Positions 24,757-34,444 are shown, counted from the first letter of the stretch. The stretch is 64,000 nt of DNA from SZUA-584 sp040768905 (GCA_040768905.1 JAXGMA010000001.1:1488001-1552000); one strand, 5' to 3'. Notes: a model not told the origin generated them from the sequence alone. Made by a program: numbers and translations.

Positions 24757-25461
24757 ATGTTCAATGTGATCATTAAAACAGTGCTTATTTACTTTTTCGC
24801 CATGTTCGTGATGCGGCTGATGGGAAAACGGCAGGCGGGCGAGCTGCAGCCTTTTGAGCTGATCATTGCCGTGATGATCGCCGAGGTGGCCGCCACGCCG
24901 ATGGACAGCCCGGGCGTTCCCATCACCTACGGCATCGTGCCCGTCGTCGTGCTGCTTTTAATGCACAACGCCATTGCTTTTATTTCGCTCAAAAGCGAGC
25001 GCCTGCGCGGCTTTATCTCCGGCCACCCGAGTATCGTGATACACAAGGGCGTCATCGACAACAAAGAACTCAAAAAACTAAGCTACAATTTGAGCGATCT
25101 TTTAGAGCAGCTGCGCGCCAAAGATGTGATGAGCATCAGTGACGTGCATTATGCCGTGCTTGAGACCAACGGGGAACTGAGCGTCATGCTCAAGCCTGAA
25201 AAGCGCCCCCCTGTGGCTGAAGAGCTTGGCCTCTCGCCGCAAAACCCCGGCTTCTGTTATGACGTGATTCTCGACGGCAAAATGAAGCCAAGAAACCTTG
25301 AACGCCTCGGTTTTAACGAACAGGCACTGCTCGGCGTATTATCGCAGCACAGCATCCGGCGCGTGCGCGATGTGTTCCTTGCGATGAGCGACGAAGCAGG
25401 CAGCGTACTGCTTCAGGATTACCACGGCAAACAGATGACGGGAAGCATGAGCAATGGCTAA
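24757..25461 (+). CDS. DUF421 membrane protein (YetF family)
   Basis: A 234-residue protein with three N-terminal transmembrane helices (about 5-25, 35-55 and 60-80), including MRLMGKRQAGELQPFELII, followed by two soluble DUF421 repeats. Members are linked to spore or envelope functions in Bacillota, without a known reaction. The next gene overlaps its end by eight bases and is its usual partner. Confidence 0.9.
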   Translation: MFNVIIKTVLIYFFAMFVMRLMGKRQAGELQPFELIIAVMIAEVAATPMDSPGVPITYGIVPVVVLLLMHNAIAFISLKSERLRGFISGHPSIVIHKGVIDNKELKKLSYNLSDLLEQLRAKDVMSISDVHYAVLETNGELSVMLKPEKRPPVAEELGLSPQNPGFCYDVILDGKMKPRNLERLGFNEQALLGVLSQHSIRRVRDVFLAMSDEAGSVLLQDYHGKQMTGSMSNG

Positions 25462-25834
25462 AAAAATCACGCTCGCCGTGCTTATTGTGCTGCTTTTAGG
25501 CGGCGCATGGTGGCAGAACGCTTTTATCAACGGGGCGACCGAAAGGCTGACTGCACCGCTGGCCAAAGTGCGAAAGGCGCTTGAAAAGGAGGATTTTGAC
25601 GAGGCGCACGCAGCAGCGGAAACATTTCTTGCGATGTGGGAAAAAGAGAAACAAACCTATGAGGCGCTTTTTGACCATGACGATATCGACATGATATCCG
25701 CGATCGCCAAGCGCATGAAAAGCTACTGCAGCACACGGTTTGGGCAGGCCGCTCTGGCCGAAACGCATGCGCTGCTCTTTTATATTAACCACTTGAGAGA
25801 TATCGACAACTTAGGATGGGAGAATATATTCTGA
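25454..25834 (+). CDS. DUF4363 family protein
   Basis: A 126-residue protein with one N-terminal membrane anchor (about 5-22) and an all-helical exported part. It overlaps the DUF421 gene, a pairing common in Clostridia, so the two probably form a complex. Function unknown. Confidence 0.85.
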   Translation: MAKKITLAVLIVLLLGGAWWQNAFINGATERLTAPLAKVRKALEKEDFDEAHAAAETFLAMWEKEKQTYEALFDHDDIDMISAIAKRMKSYCSTRFGQAALAETHALLFYINHLRDIDNLGWENIF

Positions 25835-25838
25835 TACA

Positions 25839-26675
25839 TCAGGCCCATGAAAAACTATAGCTGAGCCCATTTTCTATCTCTTCTTTGGTCAGCAGATTGG
25901 GGTCTTCAAAGACGATGGCCCCGGGCAGCCCCGTCTGTTTGGCGCACACTTCAAAATGGCACGCCGCGATGCCCATATCCAGCCGCTGCAGACAAAACCC
26001 AAACAACAGATTTCCGGCATAACGCTTGCTCTGCATCAGGTAAAAATGGCACTTGCCGTCGTGCATCAGCACACGCCACGGCTGTTTATTGGAAGCCGAG
26101 GGGCCAAGGCGCACCACCTCAAGGCATTCCCTGAGCGGCGAATCCATAAGAACAAGCGGCTTTGAGAAGCTGCCGTAGAAGAAAATTTCTTCGAAGGCCT
26201 TGCGGATGGCACTGCCTGCGCCGGCTGTGACTATTTTCTCCACCAGCGATCTGTTCTGCGCCTCATAGCCTAAGGGTGAAATGGCCGGTATGATCTCGTC
26301 TCCCGATGACAGCAGTTTTTCCGCCTTTTTGCGCTGAAAACCGCCGAGCCAGCATGTACCCAGCCCGAGCGATGTGGCATAAAGCACAGCTTTTTCAAAC
26401 ACGTAGCCGAAGCCTTCGATATCAAGCCCGCCTTTTTTGACGCAGCCGCCGAAAAAATGTTTCGCGCCCCTGATCGCGCCGTATGTGCCGATTTTCAAGC
26501 CTTCCGGAAGCGCCATCATTTCAAGCCGCACATCCGCCCCAAAAGGGTTTTCCTTTTCGGACGCCAAAAAAGCCTCAAACTTTTTGATTTTATCAGGCTC
26601 AATCTCGCTGTGCGCATAAGTACGCACAGACCTTCTCTTTTTAATCAGTTCAATAACGTCCGTTTCCCATTCCAC
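25839..26675 (-). CDS. Nitroreductase-family protein (TM1586-like)
   Basis: A 278-residue FMN-binding-fold protein. It starts with the family signature IELIKKRRSVRTY and has SLGLGTCWLGGF near residue 118 and GPSASNKQPWRV near residue 205, in the double-length TM1586 arrangement. It probably uses FMN and NAD(P)H; the substrate is unknown. The start is GTG at 26675 with GGAGGTG upstream, inside the 3' end of rodA (26-base overlap), so translation is coupled. Confidence 0.88.
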   Translation of the reverse strand: MEWETDVIELIKKRRSVRTYAHSEIEPDKIKKFEAFLASEKENPFGADVRLEMMALPEGLKIGTYGAIRGAKHFFGGCVKKGGLDIEGFGYVFEKAVLYATSLGLGTCWLGGFQRKKAEKLLSSGDEIIPAISPLGYEAQNRSLVEKIVTAGAGSAIRKAFEEIFFYGSFSKPLVLMDSPLRECLEVVRLGPSASNKQPWRVLMHDGKCHFYLMQSKRYAGNLLFGFCLQRLDMGIAACHFEVCAKQTGLPGAIVFEDPNLLTKEEIENGLSYSFSWA

Positions 26676-27879
26676 GCATCACACCTCCAATGATTCTGCT
26701 GGTCCCCCAGTTTTGCCTTCGCATCCCCACATTAATCACCAGCCCGAAGGCGATCATGTTGGTCAGCAGGTGCGAGCCTCCGTAGCTCAAAAACGGCAGA
26801 GGTATGCCCGATATGGGCATCACGCCGATGTTCATGCCGATATTTTGGAAAACATGGAACAGCGTCATCGCCATCACACCGACCACGATCAGCATGCCGA
26901 ATTCGTCTTTGGCTCTTGACGCGATATACATTGTGCGGAATATCAGCGCAAAATACAGCACGATCAGCAGCAAAGCCCCCACAAATCCAATGGCCTCGGC
27001 AGTGGTCGCAAATATAAAATCCGTATGTTTTGCGGCGATATGAGTCAAGCGGCTTTCCCCTCCCAGCGAAAAAAGCCCCTTGCCGGAAAGCTGGCCTGAG
27101 CCGACAGCAATCTTTGCCTGATTGGCCTGGCGTGAAAGATCTTCAAATTGCTGCTCGGTCAGCGTTTCAGTCTGAATCCCAAAAAAAGTGTAAAAACGTA
27201 TCCTCTGCCAGGGTGCCATGATAAGCCAGGCTGCGGGCAAAGCGACGCCTGTACAGACCAGCAGCCCGATGATCAGCTTGATGCTTGTCCTTGCTATAAG
27301 CAGCATGAAGAAAAAAGTAAACGCGTACACAAGCGCCGTCCCCCAGTCGGGCTGGATCATAATAAGCAAAACAGGCAAGGCGAACACAGCCGCAACGGGC
27401 AGGATATCTCTTATTTTCCTTATGCCGCCGTCTTTTCCACGCGTGCGGTTGGCTATCATGCGTGCAATGGCAATGATCATCACAATCTTTCCGAGCTCCG
27501 CAGGCTGAAAGCCCGAATTGCCGATGCGGAACCAGCCCTTGGTGCCGCTGACTTCGGTACCGAACAAATACACAGCCACAAGCAGTGCGATCACGATCAC
27601 ATACATCCATTTGTAATATTCGCCGATAGCATGGTAATCCGGAATCAGCACGATAAACATCGCAAGCAATCCGATACCAAACCATGCAAGCTGCTGGAGC
27701 ACATGATAAAGTTCAAGATGTTCGATAGCCGCCGCGAGAGAGTTTGAGGTGTCAGAAAGCGGTTGCGACTGGGCGCTCGCGATCGCAACAAAGCTGAACA
27801 GAATCAGCAGAATGATATTTCCGAAAAGCAGCCAGTCTATGAATTTGAACATTCTCGGGTCTATAAACTTAAGTTTCAA
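26650..27879 (-). CDS. rodA: Rod-shape SEDS glycosyltransferase RodA
   Basis: A 409-residue protein with about ten transmembrane helices of the SEDS family. Seen: GTKGWFRIGNSGFQPAELGK (catalytic-loop region), QPDWGTALVY and GIPLPFLSYGGSHLL. It polymerises peptidoglycan for cell elongation together with a class B PBP not found here. The start is TTG with an AGAGGA site upstream. mreC and mreD lie 9 kb away, so rod-shape genes are scattered in this genome. Confidence 0.93.
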   Translation of the reverse strand: MKLKFIDPRMFKFIDWLLFGNIILLILFSFVAIASAQSQPLSDTSNSLAAAIEHLELYHVLQQLAWFGIGLLAMFIVLIPDYHAIGEYYKWMYVIVIALLVAVYLFGTEVSGTKGWFRIGNSGFQPAELGKIVMIIAIARMIANRTRGKDGGIRKIRDILPVAAVFALPVLLIMIQPDWGTALVYAFTFFFMLLIARTSIKLIIGLLVCTGVALPAAWLIMAPWQRIRFYTFFGIQTETLTEQQFEDLSRQANQAKIAVGSGQLSGKGLFSLGGESRLTHIAAKHTDFIFATTAEAIGFVGALLLIVLYFALIFRTMYIASRAKDEFGMLIVVGVMAMTLFHVFQNIGMNIGVMPISGIPLPFLSYGGSHLLTNMIAFGLVINVGMRRQNWGTSRIIGGVMRGMGNGRY

Positions 27880-28039
27880 ACCTTAATCCTCTCCGTGTTA
27901 CAAATGTATTTTTGAATTATAACATAAGTATGAATATAAAATAAGCCCTGCTATTTTTTTTTTACAATATAGCAAATATCTACGCGGCAGGAAAGAGGCA
28001 CCGATAAAAAATTGATGTTAAGCGCTGTCAGCAACCGCA

Positions 28040-28069
28040 TAGACAAAGCGCCGCAAAAAATGCTATATT
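28040..28069 (+). promoter_or_regulatory. Promoter of dnaX
   Basis: TAGACA, 18-base spacer, TATATT; the leader is about 25 nt. No SRP RNA gene, often found upstream of dnaX, is seen in 27,880-28,097. Confidence 0.6.
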
Positions 28070-28097
28070 ATAATGGCATCAAACGCAGGAGGCAGAT

Positions 28098-29654
28098 ATG
28101 GCATACAGGGCATTGTACCGCACATGGCGGCCTGCGCGGTTCGCAGACGTGTCGGGCCAGGCGCATATTGTCAAGGTATTGACAGGCCAGATAAAAGCGG
28201 GCCGCATCGCGCACGCTTACCTTTTTTCAGGCCCGCGCGGCACAGGCAAAACCAGCCTAGCCAAGATCTTTGCGCGCGCCGTCAACTGCGCATCGCAGCA
28301 GGATGCTGAGCCGTGCGGCGCTTGCGCAGCCTGCCTTGAAACCGCAGCTGAAAACCCGGTCGATATCGTGGAGATCGACGCCGCGTCCAACAACGGCGTG
28401 GACAGCGTGCGCGACCTGCGCGACCGCGTCAACCTTCTGCCCGCATCCTGCCGGTATAAGGTGTACATCATCGATGAAGTCCATATGCTCTCGAAAGGCG
28501 CTTTCAACGCACTGCTCAAAACGCTGGAAGAGCCGCCGGCGCATGTGATCTTCATACTTGCCACAACAGAACCTCACAAGCTTCCCCCCACCATACTCTC
28601 ACGCTGCCAGCGGTTTGATTTTCGGCGCATATCGGCCGAAGATATCGCCGCACGGCTCTCAATGGTGGCCAAGGCGGAGGGTTGCGATTTTGAACCAGAA
28701 GCGATTGATGCGATCTCCCGTGCAGCCGAGGGCGGTATGCGCGATGCCTTGAGCATACTCGACCAGTGCGCCGCGTCGGGTTCTGTGACTGCGCAAAGCG
28801 TGGCAGCGGCGCTGGGCAGCGGCGATATGCAACAGCACCATCTGCTGATCGGCCACATTGTGGGGTATGATGAAAAAAACGCGCTTTTACAGCTTGCCGC
28901 GCTTGTCTCGGGCGGCGCTGACACACACGCGCTGCTTAAAGCGCTGGCGGACGCGTTCCGCAGGATGATGTGGATCAGCGTGGGCGCTGCGGACGCGGAT
29001 GACGAAACGCTTGACGCATACGCAAAAAGCTTTGGCAAACAGGCCTGTATCAGAGCCTTGAACATATTGATCCAAAAAGAATACGAAATGCGCCAGAATC
29101 TGCGCGCCGATATCGTGCTTGAAACGGCGGTTTTGGATATCATGAGCCCCGAGGACGACCCTGCCGTGCCGGATACGCTGCGCATCGAAAAGCTTGAAGC
29201 GCGCCTTGCCGCGCTCGAACAGGCGCAATCACAAGCACCCAAAACGGCGCATACAATACAGAAAGAGTCCGCAGCGCCCAAAAAACCTGCCGAAAAAGCC
29301 AAAGCGGCTGCTGTAGCTGTAAAAACTCAAAGCCCAAAAGGCAGCGACGCGGGACCTCTCCATAAGAAGCTGCTCGACACGCTCAAGCAGGACGCTTATC
29401 ACATCTGCCCTTACGCTTCAAAAGCCAAACCCGTTTTGCGCACTGACGGCACGCTCGAGCTTGAATTCTGCAGCACAGATGAAATGTCTGCGGAATACTT
29501 AAAACAGCCTGCCGTGATGGATATCATAAAAAAAGCTCTCGAAAAAGCAGCCGGAAATCCTATGCCGGTCTGCGTGACTATGGGACAAGAAATCATAAAT
29601 ACACCAAATACGGACATACTCGCCATACTGGGCGCGGATGTAGAGGAAATCTAA
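28098..29654 (+). CDS. dnaX: DNA polymerase III subunit gamma/tau
   Basis: A 518-residue clamp-loader subunit. Seen: Walker A GPRGTGKTS (about 45-53), a four-cysteine zinc site (near residues 64-82, CGACAAC), Walker B IIDEVHML, the SRC sensor-1 motif and a long helical domain III. The alanine-rich linker at about 375-420 leads to a tau-type C-terminal domain. It drives loading of the beta clamp. The ATG has AGGAGG upstream. First gene of the dnaX-ybaB-recR-yaaL unit. Confidence 0.97.
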   Translation: MAYRALYRTWRPARFADVSGQAHIVKVLTGQIKAGRIAHAYLFSGPRGTGKTSLAKIFARAVNCASQQDAEPCGACAACLETAAENPVDIVEIDAASNNGVDSVRDLRDRVNLLPASCRYKVYIIDEVHMLSKGAFNALLKTLEEPPAHVIFILATTEPHKLPPTILSRCQRFDFRRISAEDIAARLSMVAKAEGCDFEPEAIDAISRAAEGGMRDALSILDQCAASGSVTAQSVAAALGSGDMQQHHLLIGHIVGYDEKNALLQLAALVSGGADTHALLKALADAFRRMMWISVGAADADDETLDAYAKSFGKQACIRALNILIQKEYEMRQNLRADIVLETAVLDIMSPEDDPAVPDTLRIEKLEARLAALEQAQSQAPKTAHTIQKESAAPKKPAEKAKAAAVAVKTQSPKGSDAGPLHKKLLDTLKQDAYHICPYASKAKPVLRTDGTLELEFCSTDEMSAEYLKQPAVMDIIKKALEKAAGNPMPVCVTMGQEIINTPNTDILAILGADVEEI

Positions 29655-29664
29655 GGAGGTTTCT

Positions 29665-30006
29665 ATGGCAAAAAGAAAATCTATGGGAGGCGGCGGCATG
29701 AACATGGGTTCCATGCTCGCCAAAGCACAGCAGATGCAGGCCGATATGGCGGCAGCGCAGGCCGAGGTAGAACAAGCTGAGGTTGAGGCCACCGCAGGCG
29801 GCGGCGCAGTGACCGTGCGTGCCAACGGTGCGAAAAAGATACTGAGCGTGAAAATATCGCCCGAAGCGGCCGACCCGGACGACTTAGAAATGCTTGAAGA
29901 CCTGATCATGGCAGCCGTCAACGAAGCGCTTTCCAAGGCTGACGAGATGATGCAGCAAAAGATGAGCGGCCTGACAGGCGGCATGAACTTAGGGGGGCTT
30001 TTATAA
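29665..30006 (+). CDS. ybaB: YbaB/EbfC nucleoid-associated protein
   Basis: A 113-residue protein with a glycine/methionine-rich N-terminus, a long helix (MLAKAQQMQADMAAAQAEVE) and the GGGAVTVRANG strand of the family. It binds DNA as a dimer. The ATG follows TAAGGAGG and lies 10 bases after dnaX; recR follows immediately, the standard order. Confidence 0.95.
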   Translation: MAKRKSMGGGGMNMGSMLAKAQQMQADMAAAQAEVEQAEVEATAGGGAVTVRANGAKKILSVKISPEAADPDDLEMLEDLIMAAVNEALSKADEMMQQKMSGLTGGMNLGGLL

Positions 30007-30009
30007 CCA

Positions 30010-30615
30010 TTGAACACGATTATCGAGCCTTTGCTGAGGCTGATTGCTCAGTTTGCGAAGCTGCCCGGCATCGGGCAGAAAACGGCGCAGCGGCTTTCCT
30101 TTCATGTGATCCATATGGATGATGCAGAAGTGGAAGATTTTGCGCGCGATCTATTGAATGCCAAGAAGATGGCGGCCAAATGCCCGGCCTGCGGCAACCT
30201 AATGCAGAAGGGCGAGCCGCTCTGCATCGTGTGCGCGGACAGCCGCCGTGATCCTTCGCTTGTCTGTGTGGTGTCTGATGTAAGGGATGTTCTTGCGATC
30301 GAAAAAACGCGTGAATACAGGGGCATCTACCATGTGCTGCACGGCGTGATCTCCCCGATGGACGGCGTGGGGCCGAACGATATCAACATCGCGGGGCTGA
30401 TCGACCGGCTGGCCGCGGGCAGCATCGCCGAAGTGATCCTCGCGACCAACCCCGATGTACAGGGCACCGCGACAGCAGCGTACATCGCCAAGACCATCCG
30501 TCCGCTCGTGCCCAAGATCACGCGCATCGCGCATGGCGTGCCCATCGGCGCCGATCTTGAATACACCGACGAGGTGACGCTCCTGCGCGCCATCGAAGGC
30601 CGCACGGCCTACTAG
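30010..30615 (+). CDS. recR: Recombination protein RecR
   Basis: A 201-residue protein. Seen: an N-terminal helix-hairpin-helix (KLPGIGQKTAQRLSFH), a C4 zinc finger (CPACGNLMQKGEPLCIVC) and a TOPRIM domain (about 80-175). It works with RecO and RecF in recombinational repair. The start appears to be TTG at 30010. Confidence 0.96.
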   Translation: MNTIIEPLLRLIAQFAKLPGIGQKTAQRLSFHVIHMDDAEVEDFARDLLNAKKMAAKCPACGNLMQKGEPLCIVCADSRRDPSLVCVVSDVRDVLAIEKTREYRGIYHVLHGVISPMDGVGPNDINIAGLIDRLAAGSIAEVILATNPDVQGTATAAYIAKTIRPLVPKITRIAHGVPIGADLEYTDEVTLLRAIEGRTAY

Positions 30616-30686
30616 GGGAACACATAAGTATAAAAAGCTTTTTTTTGGCAACAATAAACAGCATCAACCATAAAAGGAGAAGGTTT

Positions 30687-30875
30687 ATGCGCGATGATGG
30701 TTATGCTGCCGATGTAAAGCGTGCCTATACCGACTGGCAGGCGGCTGAAAACTATTTCCAGAATGTGGACGATCCCGACCTTATCGATTTTGCGATATAC
30801 GATATGGAGGCCGCCAAGAAAAAGTACGTGTATATGCTCAGAAAAGCAAGGGCGGAATACGGCGAAGCGCAATAG
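30687..30875 (+). CDS. yaaL: YaaL-like small protein (DUF2508)
   Basis: A 62-residue, mostly helical acidic/basic protein (DVKRAYTDWQAAENYFQNV). Position directly after recR and size match YaaL of Bacillus, whose function is unknown. The ATG at 30687 has AAAGGAGAAGG upstream and is preferred to a TTG at 30645. Confidence 0.82.
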   Translation: MRDDGYAADVKRAYTDWQAAENYFQNVDDPDLIDFAIYDMEAAKKKYVYMLRKARAEYGEAQ

Positions 30876-30888
30876 AAAAAACAAAAAG

Positions 30889-30915
30889 CAGAGGGAAAGA
30901 ACCTTCTGTTTTTTT
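30889..30915 (+). terminator. Rho-independent terminator of the dnaX operon
   Basis: Stem CAGAGGG/CCTTCTG with a six-base loop followed by seven T. Confidence 0.85.
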
Positions 30916-30945
30916 GTAATCCTATCTTAAAAACGTTACATAAAA

Positions 30946-30974
30946 TTGCATTAGCATTTAAAATTTGATATATT
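30946..30974 (+). promoter_or_regulatory. Promoter of the restriction-modification genes
   Basis: TTGCAT, 17-base spacer, TATATT, in a clearly AT-richer stretch than the flanks. Confidence 0.6.
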
Positions 30975-31013
30975 ATTTGATAACTCGTCAATATTTTTTT
31001 GGGGTGAATCACT

Positions 31014-32993
31014 ATGTTATTAAATGATATCTTCAAAAACTCAGATTATAATGATACGCAGTTTTCCGAAGCTTCAATAGAATCCCTGCAACGTAGGATC
31101 ATTATTAAGAACATTCGAGACGTTGAAACACCTTATATTGAATGCTTAAGCCGAAAAAAAGACATCAGGCTTACTCCGGAGGAAGCTGTCAGGCAATTGT
31201 TTCTTGATAAACTTATAAACTCTTACAATTACCCTATTGATAGAATCCAAGTGGAAGTTCCTATCCATTTTGGTCGTGAAATTAAAAGAGCAGATGTCAT
31301 CGTTTTTGATAAGGACAAGCCCACAACGCCCTATATTATTGTTGAGCTTAAAAAACCAAAACTCAAAGATGGCAAGGAACAGCTCAAGTCTTATTGTAAC
31401 GCAACGGGGGCCCCCATTGGCGTATGGACAAACGGCAATCAAATCTCTTATTACAACAGAAAAGATCCAAATTTCTTTGAAGATATTCCAAACATTCCAA
31501 CTGCACATGAAAAACTATCTGATATACTGACTGAACGCTGGACAATTGATGACTTGGTCAACAAAGACAAATTGGTCAATGAACGAAAGTCATTAAAGGA
31601 ACTTATTCTTGAAATGGAAGATGAGGTGCTGGCTAATGCCGGTGTTGATGTGTTTGAGGAATTGTTCAAACTGATATTTACAAAGCTCTACGATGAGATG
31701 GAGAGTGGCAGAACCAAATCCCGCCCTCTTGAATTCAGGAATTATGGCGATACGGAAACAGAGCTGAAAGCCAAAATACAAAGGCTGTTTGATTCTGCCA
31801 AGCAAAAATGGGAAGGCATTTTTTCGCCGGACAGCAATATAGCATTAACGGGTTCGCACCTTTCTGTATGCGTCGCTTCTTTGCAAGACGTAAAATTATT
31901 TAACTCGAATCTTGATGTTGTGGATGACGCATTTGAATACTTGATGAGCAAAAGCAGCAAAGGCGAAAAGGGGCAGTATTTCACTCCGCGCTATGTCATT
32001 GATATGTGTGTAAAAATGCTGAATCCGCATGTTGATGAAACTATGATAGATACGGCCTCAGGCAGCTGCGGCTTCCCCGTTCACACGATGTTTTATGTTT
32101 GGAAACGGATATTGACAGACAAGGGGTTACCCCAAAGCCACCTATTTTCATTGGAAGATAAACCAACAGAGTGCACGGACTATGTGAACAATAATATATA
32201 CGCTATTGATTTTGACGAAAAAGCCGTCAGGGTTGGGCGGACTTTAAACCTGATTGCGGGCGACGGGCAAACCAATGTGCTGCATTTGAATACTTTGGAT
32301 TTTGACCGATGGGATGAAACGACAAAGGACGAAAAATGGCAGGATACCTATTATGAGGGCTGGAAAAAATTCAGAAGATTCAGAAACAAAGCCGGTTCTG
32401 ACCGCGAGTACAGCTTTGATATTTTGATGGCGAATCCGCCCTTTGCAGGCGATATCAAAGAGAGCCGCATTATTGCCAAGTATGATTTGGGCAAAAAATC
32501 GAACGGGAAATATCAAACAAAGGTTGGCAGGGACATTCTGTTTATAGAGCGGAATCTAAACTTTTTAAAACCCGGAGGGAGGATGGCAATCGTACTGCCA
32601 CAGGGAAGATTCAACAATTCCAGCGATAAATATATCCGCGATTATATAGCGTCACACTGCCGTATCCTGGCTGTGGTCGGGCTGCACGGCAATGTGTTTA
32701 AGCCGCATACAGGCACAAAAACATCTGTGCTGTTCGTGCAAAAGTGGGATGACAAACTCTGCCCCAAAAAAGACGATTACCCGATATTTTTTGCCACCAT
32801 GCAGCAGCCAAGCAAAGACAGTTCGGGCGATAAAATCTACATAAAGAATGTGGACGGAACGCCCCTGCTAGATGAACACGGGCACTTAATCGTCAAACAC
32901 GACTTATATAACCATGAAGGCTTGACGCAGGATGGCATAGCCGAGGCTTTTACTGAGTTTGCAAAGAAAGAGGGCTTAAGTTTTTTTCGATAA
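31014..32993 (+). CDS. Fused restriction nuclease-N6-adenine methylase subunit
   Basis: A 659-residue protein. Residues about 40-150 form an HSDR_N-type nuclease domain (ADVIVFDKDK, then IIVELKKPK, the D...ExK core). Residues about 190-290 are a helical linker. The rest is a HsdM-type methylase with KGQYFTPRYVIDMCV, DTASGSCGFPVHT (SAM loop) and ILMANPPF (catalytic NPPF). It should methylate adenine and may cut DNA, as in BcgI-like type II systems where one subunit holds both activities. No HsdR helicase gene is present. The stop follows a T7 run that could shift ribosomes into the specificity frame. The region is AT-richer than its neighbours, suggesting transfer. Confidence 0.9.
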   Translation: MLLNDIFKNSDYNDTQFSEASIESLQRRIIIKNIRDVETPYIECLSRKKDIRLTPEEAVRQLFLDKLINSYNYPIDRIQVEVPIHFGREIKRADVIVFDKDKPTTPYIIVELKKPKLKDGKEQLKSYCNATGAPIGVWTNGNQISYYNRKDPNFFEDIPNIPTAHEKLSDILTERWTIDDLVNKDKLVNERKSLKELILEMEDEVLANAGVDVFEELFKLIFTKLYDEMESGRTKSRPLEFRNYGDTETELKAKIQRLFDSAKQKWEGIFSPDSNIALTGSHLSVCVASLQDVKLFNSNLDVVDDAFEYLMSKSSKGEKGQYFTPRYVIDMCVKMLNPHVDETMIDTASGSCGFPVHTMFYVWKRILTDKGLPQSHLFSLEDKPTECTDYVNNNIYAIDFDEKAVRVGRTLNLIAGDGQTNVLHLNTLDFDRWDETTKDEKWQDTYYEGWKKFRRFRNKAGSDREYSFDILMANPPFAGDIKESRIIAKYDLGKKSNGKYQTKVGRDILFIERNLNFLKPGGRMAIVLPQGRFNNSSDKYIRDYIASHCRILAVVGLHGNVFKPHTGTKTSVLFVQKWDDKLCPKKDDYPIFFATMQQPSKDSSGDKIYIKNVDGTPLLDEHGHLIVKHDLYNHEGLTQDGIAEAFTEFAKKEGLSFFR

Positions 32994-33037
32994 GCCCATC
33001 CGATACGCCTTTTGATGAAGCTAAGTACAAGGCGTTG

Positions 33038-34444
33038 ATGGATGGGCTTGAAGCAGTTGAAATAACGCTTAGTGAGTGTAAAACGATAATTGACTTTCGT
33101 ATTGATGCCAATACCTACAAAAAAGACTATGTATATACAGGGAAAGTTTTAGGCTTATTAAATTCTTCAACAATAGAAAGCCAGATGCAAACTATACAGA
33201 ATTTTGGGGCTTATTCATTATGCAATGATATCAATTTTGTTGATGATGGCGTTCCATTCTTAATGACAAAAAATGTTCGACATAATTATATTGAATGGAG
33301 TAACATCAAGTTTATTGATGAAAAAAGTCATTGCATGCTACATAAATCTCATTGTTTAAAGTTTCAAGTATTAGTAACTATGGCTGGGGAGTATCTTGGA
33401 AGAGTAGCAGTTTATGATAAAGATGATATTTGCAGCTCTAATCAAGCAATTGCAAAGATAACATTAAAACCAGAATATAACCCATATGTAATATCTACGT
33501 TTTTAAATACACGTTTTGGTCAGAATCAAATTAATAGATTTAGAACAATTACAGGCCAACCCAATATAAATATGGCGCTTATTAAGTCATTGTTAGTACC
33601 ATATTTTTCTAGAGGCTTTTCTTATAAAATTAGCAAGAAGATACAAGATAGCAATACCATCATAGAGGAATCGCAGAGTAACTTCTACCAAGCAGAACAA
33701 TTGCTTCTCGCTGAATTAGGCATGGAAGACTTTACACCAAGTAAACAAAGCGTTGCAATTAAAAATTATGTAGAATCGTTTTGCCAAAGTGGGAGGCTCG
33801 ATGCAGAATACTATCAGCCAAAATATGAGGCATTCAAAAGCATGATAGCCAAATACCATAACGGTACGCAAACTATAAATAGTATTTGCTCTTTTAGGGA
33901 TAAGAATTACAATCCAAAAGACGAGACTACATATAAGTATGTTGAGCTATCTAATATTGGCAATGCTGGTGAAATTACAGATTGTACTATTGATCAAGGG
34001 CGAAATCTCCCATCAAGGGCAAGGCAACTAATAAAACAAGGCGATATAATAGTATCATCGATAGAAGGTTCTTTGAGTAGTTGCGCCTTGGTAACAAATG
34101 AGTATAGTGGCGCACTTTGTTCAACAGGTTTTTATGTATTGAATTCTGATTTAATTAACTCTGAAACACTATTGATTATGTTCAAATCAATTCCATTGCA
34201 GAATTTATTAAAGAAAGGCTGTTCGGGAACTATCCTAACTGCTATATGCAAAGAAGAACTCAACAGTATTCAAATACCATTAATCAACAGCTCTGTACAA
34301 AACGCAATCGCCAAGAAAGTTAAAGTAAGTTTTGAGCTCAGGTTAAAAAGCAAAGACCTCCTCGAAAAAGCCAAAACCGCCGTAGAAACGGCAATTGAGC
34401 AGGGCGAAGATGCTGCTTTTAAATGGCTGTCACAAGACAATTGA
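33038..34444 (+). CDS. hsdS: HsdS-like DNA specificity subunit
   Basis: A 468-residue protein with two target-recognition domains (about 5-205 and 250-440), each followed by a conserved helical segment (EESQSNFYQAEQLLLAELG and DLLEKAKTAVETAIEQG). These define two half-sites of an asymmetric recognition sequence. The visible start is weak: ATG at 33038, or the adjacent TTG, after AAGG. The frame stays open upstream through SPSDTPFDEAKYKALMDG to the T7 run at the end of the methylase gene. Base composition is strongly AT-rich, typical of horizontally spread specificity genes. Confidence 0.88.
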   Translation: MDGLEAVEITLSECKTIIDFRIDANTYKKDYVYTGKVLGLLNSSTIESQMQTIQNFGAYSLCNDINFVDDGVPFLMTKNVRHNYIEWSNIKFIDEKSHCMLHKSHCLKFQVLVTMAGEYLGRVAVYDKDDICSSNQAIAKITLKPEYNPYVISTFLNTRFGQNQINRFRTITGQPNINMALIKSLLVPYFSRGFSYKISKKIQDSNTIIEESQSNFYQAEQLLLAELGMEDFTPSKQSVAIKNYVESFCQSGRLDAEYYQPKYEAFKSMIAKYHNGTQTINSICSFRDKNYNPKDETTYKYVELSNIGNAGEITDCTIDQGRNLPSRARQLIKQGDIIVSSIEGSLSSCALVTNEYSGALCSTGFYVLNSDLINSETLLIMFKSIPLQNLLKKGCSGTILTAICKEELNSIQIPLINSSVQNAIAKKVKVSFELRLKSKDLLEKAKTAVETAIEQGEDAAFKWLSQDN

